Assembly (NCBI GenBank): GCA_001801365.1
Contig: MGXL01000137.1
Span: forward strand, 10,494-15,735
Length of the DNA stretch: 5,242 nt
Source of the DNA: Gammaproteobacteria bacterium RBG_16_57_12
GTDB lineage: Bacteria; Pseudomonadota; Gammaproteobacteria; RBG-16-57-12
Direction of reading: 5' to 3'
Each line of letters begins with the position of its first letter. Position 1 is the first letter of the stretch. Positions 1-4,987 of this stretch are shown here, in pieces. A model generated the notes under the pieces. The model was not told the DNA's origin. It did not search any database and saw nothing but the letters and a program-made list of their open reading frames with translations. The position numbers and the translations under genes were made by a program.

Positions 1-2
1 CT

Positions 3-1304
3 TCCGCCACCTCAGGCTATTTCCGCAATCCGGAGCAGACCCGACGCTTGTTTCACGATGGATGGCTGGACTCCGGCGACCTGGCCTATGTGGCGGGCGG
101 GGACATCTATCTTACCAGTCGCGTCAAGGACGTCATCATCCGCGCCGGGCGCAATATCTATCCCTACGAACTGGAAGAAGCGGTGGGCAATCTCGCCGGC
201 ATGCGCAAGGGTTGCGTCGCAGTCTTTGGCAGTCCCGATCCCGCCACCGGCACCGAACGCCTGGTGGTACTGGCCGAAACGCGCGAAACCGGGGAAATGG
301 CGTTGAACAAACTGCGCGAGCAGATCAACACCCTGGCGATGAACCTGTTCGGCGAGCCGCCGGATGATGTGGTGCTGGCTCCGCCCCATACCGTACTCAA
401 GACCTCCAGCGGCAAGATCCGCCGCGCCGCCAGTCGCGAACTCTATGGACAAGGCGCGATCGGCGGACCACAGCGTACCGTCTGGTGGCAATTCGTGCGC
501 CTGACTGCGGCGGGAATGCTGCTCCAACTGTGGCGCACGCTGCGCATGACCACCGACGCTCTCTATGCTGCTTATGTCTGGCTGCTGTTCTGGGTACTGG
601 CCCCCCTCACCTGGTTGATGGTGTCGCTGTTGCCGCGCCCCGCGCGAGGCTGGGCGGTGAGCGGCGTCATGGCGCGACTTTTTGTACGCCTGTCCGGCAC
701 ACCGTTTCTGGTGCGAGGAAGGGAGAACCTTCCCTCCGGCACGTGCGTATTGGTGGCTAATCACGCCAGCTATCTGGATGGGATACTCGTGGTCGCCGCG
801 CTGTCACGTCAGTTCAGCTTCGTCGCCAAACGTGAGTTGAAGAATAAATTCATCCCCGGCGTCTACTTACGACACATCGGTTCGGAATTCGTGGAGCGCT
901 TTGAATCCGAGCAGAGTGTGGATGATTTAAAGCGGCTGCTGGCGACCCTGCTCTCAGGCCAATCCCTGATCTTCTTTCCGGAGGGTACCTTTTCCCGCGC
1001 CCCAGGATTGCTGCCATTCCGCATGGGCGCATTTTCAATCGCGGCACAGGCAGGTGTGCCGATCGTACCATTAACGATACGCGGCACCCGCACCATCCTG
1101 CGCGACGGCCAGTGGTTCCCGCGTCGCGGCACCATCAGCATTACCATTGGTGAACCCATCCCCCCTAAAGGTGCAGATTGGTCAGCCGCCCTCATGTTGC
1201 GCGATGCCGCCCGCGCGGAGATTCTGCGCCACTGCGGAGAGCAAGACCGTGCAGCGCAGCATCGATCACCTGCCGCGACAAATGGGGGGCAAACAGTTCG
1301 ATGA
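3..1304 (+). CDS. Acyl-AMP ligase (C-terminal part) fused to a PlsC-type acyltransferase, 5'-truncated by the window edge
   Basis: The reading frame is open from the left edge, so the true start lies outside; 433 residues are visible (residue 1 at nt 3). Residues about 1-145 are the C-terminal part of an ANL-superfamily adenylating enzyme: GYFRNPEQT, the SGD motif (Asp26), RVKD with the hinge Arg40, and TSSGK with the probable catalytic Lys138. The stretch GTERLVVLAE resembles fatty acyl-AMP ligases. A hydrophobic segment at about 187-211 probably crosses the membrane. Residues about 225-400 form a glycerolipid acyltransferase domain: NHASYLD (HX4D box, His254 and Asp259), FPEGTF (Glu327), and VPIVPL. 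No carrier-protein domain lies between the two. The protein would activate a fatty acid and pass it to a lysophospholipid or glycerolipid at the inner membrane; substrates are inferred. Domain order is the reverse of E. coli Aas. The last 37 codons overlap cysB antisense, so the C-terminal tail is probably not conserved. Confidence 0.88.
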   Translation, partial: SATSGYFRNPEQTRRLFHDGWLDSGDLAYVAGGDIYLTSRVKDVIIRAGRNIYPYELEEAVGNLAGMRKGCVAVFGSPDPATGTERLVVLAETRETGEMALNKLREQINTLAMNLFGEPPDDVVLAPPHTVLKTSSGKIRRAASRELYGQGAIGGPQRTVWWQFVRLTAAGMLLQLWRTLRMTTDALYAAYVWLLFWVLAPLTWLMVSLLPRPARGWAVSGVMARLFVRLSGTPFLVRGRENLPSGTCVLVANHASYLDGILVVAALSRQFSFVAKRELKNKFIPGVYLRHIGSEFVERFESEQSVDDLKRLLATLLSGQSLIFFPEGTFSRAPGLLPFRMGAFSIAAQAGVPIVPLTIRGTRTILRDGQWFPRRGTISITIGEPIPPKGADWSAALMLRDAARAEILRHCGEQDRAAQHRSPAATNGGQTVR

Positions 1305-2163
1305 AGTCATACATATAACCGCGCAGATATTTGCCGCGCCGTATGCCGATGCTGGTGGTGCTGTCTTCAAACAGATGTGCGGCATCGATGGCCACCAGGC
1401 CCTGATCGCGCCCGGGCTCGTAGGCCATGGTGGCCAGCAGGCCGATGCCCAGCCCCAGGGAGACATAGGTCTTGATCACATCCGAGTCGATGGCGGTCAG
1501 CACCACATTGGGCGTCAGGCCCCGCGCCTCGAAGGCCTTGTTGATCAGGGTGCCGCCGGTGAAGGCAAAGTCATAGGTCACGATCGGATAGCGCGCCAGG
1601 GCCTCCAGGGTCAGCGGTTGTTCCGCCAGCAGGGGATGGTCGAGCGGAACCACGACGCAGCGGTTCCATTGATAGCAGGGCAGCGCGACCAGCTCGGCAA
1701 AGTCATGCACCGCTTCCGTGGCGATCACGAAGTCCGCCTCGCCGGCGGCCGCCAGCCGGGACACCTGGGTCGGATTACCCTGCTGGATGCGCAGGCGCAC
1801 CCCGGGATAGCGTTGGGTAAAGGCGCGGATGGTGGGGGGCAGAACGTAGCGCGCCTGGGTATGGGTGGTGGCGATGCTCAGCGTCCCGGAGCTTTCATTC
1901 GCGTATTGCGCCCCGACATCACGGATGGTTTGCGCCTGACTCAGGATCGTCTCGGCCAACTCGATAATGAGCCTGCCCGGTTCGGTGATGCCGGTCAGCC
2001 GCTTGCCGCTGCGCTCAAAGATCTTTACCTTGAGCTCTTCCTCCAGCAGGCGTATCTGGGAGCTGACCCCCGGCTGGGAGGTGTGTAAACGCTCGGCAAC
2101 GGCCGAGACATTGAGCCCCTGTCTGGCCACCTCGGAAATATAGCGGAGTTGCTGCAATCTCAT
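1192..2163 (-). CDS. cysB: CysB, LysR-family regulator of sulfur assimilation
   Basis: A 323-residue LysR-type regulator, almost the length of E. coli CysB (324). The N-terminal winged helix-turn-helix (about residues 1-60, opening MRLQQLRYI) includes the recognition segment TSQPGVSSQIRLLE. The effector domain keeps the signature ATTHTQARY with Thr100, Thr102 and Gln103, plus Thr149 and Thr202, at the numbering known for sulfate and acetylserine binding in enteric CysB. The family segments DVIKTYVSLGLGIG and YMYDFIELFAPHL are also present. In enteric bacteria CysB is a cytoplasmic tetramer that activates cys promoters with N-acetylserine and represses its own gene. The ATG is fixed by homology to the CysB N-terminus; no Shine-Dalgarno sequence precedes it. 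It is divergent from the TSUP permease gene, and its last 37 codons overlap the upstream acyltransferase gene. The last ~18 residues do not resemble the enteric tail. The paralogue Cbl is possible but less likely given the neighbours. Confidence 0.95.
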   Translation of the reverse strand: MRLQQLRYISEVARQGLNVSAVAERLHTSQPGVSSQIRLLEEELKVKIFERSGKRLTGITEPGRLIIELAETILSQAQTIRDVGAQYANESSGTLSIATTHTQARYVLPPTIRAFTQRYPGVRLRIQQGNPTQVSRLAAAGEADFVIATEAVHDFAELVALPCYQWNRCVVVPLDHPLLAEQPLTLEALARYPIVTYDFAFTGGTLINKAFEARGLTPNVVLTAIDSDVIKTYVSLGLGIGLLATMAYEPGRDQGLVAIDAAHLFEDSTTSIGIRRGKYLRGYMYDFIELFAPHLSRQVIDAALHGLALRSGAESPRGRHRAT

Positions 2164-2169
2164 ATAACA

Positions 2170-2200
2170 AATAATACTAAGATAACGTTAAAATATTATT
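2170..2200. promoter_or_regulatory. Inverted repeat in the cysB/TSUP divergent region, candidate CysB operator
   Basis: The 7-bp arms AATAATA (2170-2176) and TATTATT (2194-2200) are exact inverted repeats, with a 17-bp spacer that itself contains the palindrome TAACGTTA (2183-2190). The element sits across and just downstream of the predicted cysB transcription start, where an autorepressor would bind. The surrounding region is very AT-rich, so short chance palindromes are expected. Assignment to CysB is inference. Confidence 0.35.
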
Positions 2201-2204
2201 AATG

Positions 2205-2234
2205 ATTATATTAGCCAAATGATATAGTTGCCAC
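2205..2234 (-). promoter_or_regulatory. Candidate cysB promoter
   Basis: Read on the minus strand, a perfect -10 hexamer TATAAT (2205-2210) lies 18 bp downstream of GTGGCA (2229-2234), a 4/6 match to the -35 consensus. Transcription would start near 2198 and leave a leader of about 35 nt before the cysB ATG. The sequence match is direct; promoter activity is inferred. Confidence 0.5.
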
Positions 2235-2286
2235 TCGTTTTCAAACATTGTTGCACGCATGGTTTTATGGCGGCTTTGGAGTTGTA

Positions 2287-3069
2287 ATGGAGTGGGGATA
2301 TAGCATCGCCGGTCTGGTGGTCGGGTTTGTGGTGGGCCTCACCGGGGTTGGTGGGGGCTCACTTATGACGCCGCTGTTGATTTTCGTGTTCAATATCCCC
2401 TCCGCCATGGCCGTGGGAACCGACCTGCTGTTCGCCTCGATTACCAAGTCCGGCGGCGTGTGGGTCCATCACCGCCACAGCACCATCAACTGGAAGATCG
2501 TGCTGCTGTTGAGCGCCGGCAGCATCCCATCGGCCCTGATCGCGGTGAAACTGCTCGAGGCGCTCACCGATCAGGGCATCGATTACAAGCCCCTGCTCAA
2601 TATGGTACTGGGCATCGCCCTGATCCTGACGTCCATAAGTTTGTTTTATCGCAATCGCCTGCAGACCGTCGCCCTGGCTGCACTGGCAAAGGCGCCGGAC
2701 ACCCTGCCCAGGATACGTGATGGATTGACCGTGGTCATGGGGGTGGTGCTGGGCTTTCTGGTCACCCTGTCCTCGGTGGGGGCGGGCGCGCTGGGCGCGG
2801 CGGTGCTGACCATGCTCTACCCGCGCCTGGCGACCATCCGCATTGTCGGCACCGATATCGCGCACGCCGTGCCGCTCACCGCGATTGCCGGGCTGGGACA
2901 CATGCATCTGGGGACCGTGAACTTTGCCCTGTTGATCAACCTGCTGGCCGGCTCACTGCCGGGCATCTATCTGGGCAGCCATCTGGGTCCGCGCATTCCC
3001 GAACGGGTGATGCGCCCCATCCTGGCGACGGCGCTCCTGCTGCTGGGTGTCAAATTTATTTTGTCCTGA
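2287..3069 (+). CDS. TSUP (TauE/SafE) family permease, probable sulfur-oxyanion transporter
   Basis: A 260-residue, strongly hydrophobic inner-membrane protein of the TSUP (TauE/SafE, formerly DUF81) family. It shows the family's internal duplication: GLTGVGGGSL (about 18-26) followed by VGTD (43-46), repeated as TLSSVGAGAL followed by VGTD (187-190), an offset of about 143-144 residues. Seven to eight membrane segments are likely. The ATG at 2287 is chosen because GGAG ends 5 nt before it; an in-frame TTG 39 nt upstream would add 13 residues but lacks a ribosome site. TSUP members move sulfite, sulfonates, sulfoacetate or sulfate. Divergence from cysB and a 68-nt gap to cysH argue for sulfate uptake or sulfite export in cysteine synthesis. 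A precedent is Corynebacterium CysZ, a TSUP-type protein in a cys cluster proposed as a sulfate importer. Substrate and direction cannot be read from sequence. Confidence 0.87.
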   Translation: MEWGYSIAGLVVGFVVGLTGVGGGSLMTPLLIFVFNIPSAMAVGTDLLFASITKSGGVWVHHRHSTINWKIVLLLSAGSIPSALIAVKLLEALTDQGIDYKPLLNMVLGIALILTSISLFYRNRLQTVALAALAKAPDTLPRIRDGLTVVMGVVLGFLVTLSSVGAGALGAAVLTMLYPRLATIRIVGTDIAHAVPLTAIAGLGHMHLGTVNFALLINLLAGSLPGIYLGSHLGPRIPERVMRPILATALLLLGVKFILS

Positions 3070-3070
3070 A

Positions 3071-3101
3071 TTGGAACGAAACGGGTCAACCACGGTAAAA
3101 T
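3071..3101 (+). promoter_or_regulatory. Candidate promoter for cysH
   Basis: TTGGAA (3071-3076) and TAAAAT (3096-3101) resemble -35 and -10 hexamers, but the 19-bp spacer is long, so on its own it would be weak. It lies directly after the TSUP stop codon. cysH may instead, or also, be read from the upstream permease transcript, since no terminator is seen in the 68-nt gap. Confidence 0.3.
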
Positions 3102-3137
3102 AAATTATCCGCATTATCGAACTGGAGAGAGTCCCCC

Positions 3138-3827
3138 ATGTATCAGGACAAGCTTGACTTCACCATCACCTTACTCAAGCGCATTGAGGCACAATTCAGC
3201 CCCGCCGCCTTTGCCAACAGCTTTGGCGCTGAAGACATGGTGCTGACCGACCTAATCGCCCGGCACGCCCCGGGCATTGAAATATTCACCCTGGACACCG
3301 GACGGCTGCCCGCCGAGACCTACACCCTGATGCAACAGGTCATCGAGAAATACGCTGTGCCCATCGTCCCCTATTTCCCGGAACACCAGGCGGTGGAGGA
3401 CTATACCCGCCAGCACGGGCCGAATGCCTTTTACAACAGCCTGGCACTGCGCAAGGCCTGCTGCAATATGCGTAAGATCGAACCGCTCAAGCGGGCGATT
3501 GCCGGCAAAAAGGCCTGGATAACCGGCCTGCGCCGCGAGCAGTCGGTCACCCGCACCGAGATGAAGCCCCAGGAGTGGGATGAAGGCTTCGGCCTGGAGA
3601 AATTCAATCCGCTCATCGAGTGGGGCCATGATGAAATCTGGGACTACCTCCGCGCCAACAACGTGCCCTACAACGAGCTGCACGACAAGCACTATCCCAG
3701 CATCGGCTGCGCCCCCTGCACCCGCGCCATCGCTGTCGGCGAGGACATCCGCGCCGGCCGCTGGTGGTGGGAAAATCCCGAATTCAAGGAATGCGGCCTG
3801 CATGCCAAGAAAAACCACGCGGCCTGA
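3138..3827 (+). CDS. cysH: CysH, assimilatory adenylyl-sulfate (APS) reductase, thioredoxin-dependent, [4Fe-4S] type
   Basis: A 229-residue cytoplasmic reductase that converts adenylyl sulfate to sulfite and AMP using thioredoxin. The nucleotide-binding loop SFGAEDMVL (28-36) and LDTGR (52-56) are typical of the PAPS/APS reductase family. Cys108-Cys109 (KACC) and Cys191/Cys194 (GCAPC) supply the four ligands of a [4Fe-4S] cluster. That cluster marks the APS-using branch; E. coli PAPS reductase lacks these cysteines. The redox-active C-terminal motif ECGLH (Cys219) is intact. Length is slightly shorter than many bacterial homologues (about 240-270), with a short N-terminus and no C-terminal thioredoxin domain. 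The ATG is well supported by GGAGAGA about 7 nt upstream. It follows the TSUP gene by 68 nt and converges on serB. Using APS directly means the APS kinase CysC is not needed for this step. Confidence 0.96.
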   Translation: MYQDKLDFTITLLKRIEAQFSPAAFANSFGAEDMVLTDLIARHAPGIEIFTLDTGRLPAETYTLMQQVIEKYAVPIVPYFPEHQAVEDYTRQHGPNAFYNSLALRKACCNMRKIEPLKRAIAGKKAWITGLRREQSVTRTEMKPQEWDEGFGLEKFNPLIEWGHDEIWDYLRANNVPYNELHDKHYPSIGCAPCTRAIAVGEDIRAGRWWWENPEFKECGLHAKKNHAA

Positions 3828-3840
3828 TCCGCCAGGCCGC
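3819..3840 (-). terminator. GC-rich hairpin, candidate terminator for serB
   Basis: GCGGCCTG (3819-3826) and CAGGCCGC (3833-3840) form a perfect 8-bp stem with a 6-nt loop that contains the last base of the cysH stop codon. On the minus strand the stem is followed after 4 nt by five T (3814-3810), so it suits termination of serB transcripts. On the plus strand no T-tract follows. Confidence 0.5.
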
Positions 3841-3842
3841 TG

Positions 3843-4718
3843 CTATACAAAAGCGCCTGGGATGGCGCTTTTGTATGTGCGCGAATAATTCAGCATGAAC
3901 AGGATGCTGTCCAGCCCGCCATAATTGATGGCGGTGGTCGCCTGGGCGCGCACCGCTGGTTTGGCGTGATAGGCGACGCTGAGCCCGGCCGGCTTCATCA
4001 TCAGCAGATCATTGGCGCCATCCCCCACGGCAATGGCCTGGGCCGGCGCTATCCCCAGTTCTTGGCACAGCTGTTCCAGATAGCGGGCCTTGCCCTGGGC
4101 GTCGAGTATGGTGCCGATGATCCGGCCGGTGAGCATATCGCCCTCGACCTCCAGCACATTGGCCTTTGCATAATCCAGGCCCAGGCGCTGCTTGAGCCGC
4201 TCGGTAAAAAAGGTGAACCCGCCGGAGACCAGGGCCACCCGGATACCACGGGTCTTTAACCCGGCCAGCAACTGTTCCGCCCCGGGGTTGGGCTTCAGGC
4301 GAGTATCGTACACATCCTGCAAATCGGCGATTTTGACGCCCTGCAACAGCGAAACCCGCTTGGTCAGCGAGGTGGCAAAGTCGATTTCCCCGCGCATCGC
4401 CGACTCGGTGATCGCCGCCACCTGGGCCTTCACGCCCAGATAGTCGGCGATCTCGTCCACGCATTCTATATTGATCAGCGTGGAATCCATGTCGGTTATC
4501 AGCAGACGCACCGCCTCGGGATCAAAGCCCGGCGGCAGGGTGTTGATGTCGCAGACCAGCTGCTGGCGCAGGATCTCGCATTCCTGGGACGCCAGCGGCC
4601 TGGCATGGCGTAACACATAACCATCGGCGCTGGCCTGCAACTCCCCAGGCGCCAGGGCAAGGAGGGCGGCACGGGCGGAGTCATCCAGGTCGGCGCGGTG
4701 AATCAAGGTGGTATACAT
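3843..4718 (-). CDS. serB: SerB, phosphoserine phosphatase (HAD family)
   Basis: A 291-residue phosphatase that hydrolyses O-phospho-L-serine to L-serine, the last step of serine synthesis, in the cytoplasm. HAD motifs are complete: DMDST with nucleophile Asp76 and acid/base Asp78, Ser165 in SGGF, Lys210, and GDGAND with Asp233 and Asp237. The flanking sequences NIECVDEIA, ESAMRGEIDF and AYHAKPAV are characteristic of SerB rather than other HAD enzymes. The stretch before the first motif is about 75 residues, against roughly 110 in E. coli SerB (322 aa) and two ACT domains in the ~400-residue Pseudomonas form, so the N-terminal domain is reduced. The start is fixed by reading frame and homology; the ribosome site is weak (an AGGG lies only 1 nt from the ATG). 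It converges on cysH and is divergent from cysI. Serine is the carbon precursor of cysteine, so its place here is functionally sensible. The last ~12 codons lie in a terminator hairpin. Confidence 0.95.
   Translation of the reverse strand: MYTTLIHRADLDDSARAALLALAPGELQASADGYVLRHARPLASQECEILRQQLVCDINTLPPGFDPEAVRLLITDMDSTLINIECVDEIADYLGVKAQVAAITESAMRGEIDFATSLTKRVSLLQGVKIADLQDVYDTRLKPNPGAEQLLAGLKTRGIRVALVSGGFTFFTERLKQRLGLDYAKANVLEVEGDMLTGRIIGTILDAQGKARYLEQLCQELGIAPAQAIAVGDGANDLLMMKPAGLSVAYHAKPAVRAQATTAINYGGLDSILFMLNYSRTYKSAIPGAFV
3845..3876. terminator. Bidirectional hairpin terminator between cysH and serB
   Basis: The arms at 3845-3857 and 3864-3876 are a perfect 13-bp inverted repeat with a 6-nt loop. 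The GC core GCGCC/GGCGC is flanked by AAAA on the left and TTTT on the right, so each strand ends the core in a T-run. It lies 17 nt past the cysH stop and inside the last codons of serB, and it would end cysH transcription. The serB stop codon overlaps its left edge, so it also encodes the SerB C-terminus. Confidence 0.75.
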
Positions 4719-4748
4719 GCCCTACACTCTGCTTCGATAAGAGCAGGC

Positions 4749-4778
4749 ATTGTACCGGCAAGCCGGTTTGACAGCCAA
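4749..4778 (-). promoter_or_regulatory. Candidate serB promoter
   Basis: On the minus strand, TACAAT (4749-4754, 5/6 to the -10 consensus) lies 18 bp from TTGGCT (4773-4778, 4/6 to the -35). Transcription would start near 4742, leaving a leader of about 24 nt. The spacer holds an inverted repeat, described separately. Activity is inferred. Confidence 0.5.
4754..4767. repeat. Short palindrome in the serB promoter spacer
   Basis: ACCGGC (4754-4759) and GCCGGT (4762-4767) are exact inverted repeats separated by AA. They fill most of the spacer between the predicted -35 and -10 of serB. This is a typical place for a repressor site, but no regulator can be named and no T-run follows to suggest a terminator. 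Confidence 0.35.
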
Positions 4779-4781
4779 GCG

Positions 4782-4797
4782 TAATTGTGACCAATTA
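4782..4797. promoter_or_regulatory. Inverted repeat TAATTG-N4-CAATTA, candidate operator
   Basis: Perfect 6-bp arms separated by TGAC, just upstream of the serB -35 and about 70-80 bp upstream of the predicted cysI -35. It could bind a regulator acting on either gene. CysB is the obvious candidate from context, but CysB sites are poorly conserved and no direct match is claimed. Confidence 0.35.
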
Positions 4798-4862
4798 TTT
4801 CGTATTACATATGCACTTTATGGTCATAGAGGCCTTGAATACAGGCATAAGAAACAATTCGT

Positions 4863-4890
4863 TTAACTCCATGGCGGCCATTGCTAAAAT
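4863..4890 (+). promoter_or_regulatory. Candidate extended -10 promoter for cysI
   Basis: TGCTAAAAT (4882-4890) fits the extended -10 pattern TGnTAnAAT. TTAACT (4863-4868) is a 4/6 match to the -35 at 16-bp spacing. Initiation near 4897 would give a leader of about 90 nt before cysI. A weak -35 with an activator is usual for CysB-dependent promoters. Activity is inferred. Confidence 0.45.
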
Positions 4891-4894
4891 GGCC
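4876..4894 (+). repeat. Inverted repeat overlapping the cysI -10 region
   Basis: GGCCATT (4876-4882) and AATGGCC (4888-4894) are perfect 7-bp arms around the 5-nt spacer GCTAA. The repeat encloses the predicted -10 element, so it may be an operator rather than an RNA hairpin. If transcription starts further upstream it would instead form a stem in the leader. Confidence 0.4.
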
Positions 4895-4908
4895 TCTCTC
4901 AATCCCCG

Positions 4909-4934
4909 GCCAATCAGTCGGTTATTTTATTGGC
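4909..4934 (+). other. Possible stem in the cysI leader RNA
   Basis: GCCAAT (4909-4914) and ATTGGC (4929-4934) can pair across a 14-nt loop. A second, smaller stem, GCCC/GGGC with an ATGC loop (4945-4956), follows. Both lie between the predicted transcription start and the cysI ribosome site. Neither matches a riboswitch class that I recognise. Confidence 0.25.
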
Positions 4935-4987
4935 ATCACTGATCGCCCATGCGGGCAGAATGTTCAGCAGGCCAGCAGGTTCACTAC

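Noticed and set aside
12..764. 250-codon open frame on the minus strand opposite the ligase/acyltransferase gene
   Set aside because: The product is rich in His, Gln, Gly and Arg, with no recognisable motif, and the opposite strand carries a protein with intact family motifs. It is a high-GC antisense shadow.
1218..1260. Possible CTGCGC/GCGCAG stem near the acyltransferase 3' end
   Set aside because: The 6-bp arms are separated by a long loop and no T-run follows; this is not enough to call a terminator.
1147..2088. 313-codon open frame on the plus strand opposite cysB
   Set aside because: The composition is that of an antisense frame (many His, Gln, Gly, Asp) and no family motif is seen, whereas the minus strand encodes a near full-length CysB.
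2248..2286. N-terminal extension of the TSUP permease from an in-frame TTG at 2248
   Set aside because: There is no ribosome site before the TTG, while GGAG sits 5 nt before the ATG at 2287, and the family's first membrane segment starts shortly after that ATG.
2359..2907. 182-codon open frame on the minus strand opposite the TSUP permease
   Set aside because: It is a His/Gln/Arg-rich shadow of a hydrophobic protein with no ribosome site or motif of its own.
4768..4773. Perfect TTGACA on the plus strand upstream of cysI
   Set aside because: No acceptable -10 hexamer lies 16-18 bp downstream (those positions read accaat, ccaatt and caatta). It may be coincidental, although an unusual promoter is not excluded.
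4811..4942. 43-codon open frame in the cysI upstream region
   Set aside because: It has no Shine-Dalgarno sequence, codon use is unlike the neighbouring genes, it runs through the predicted promoter repeat, and it shows no Cys/Ser-rich leader-peptide pattern.
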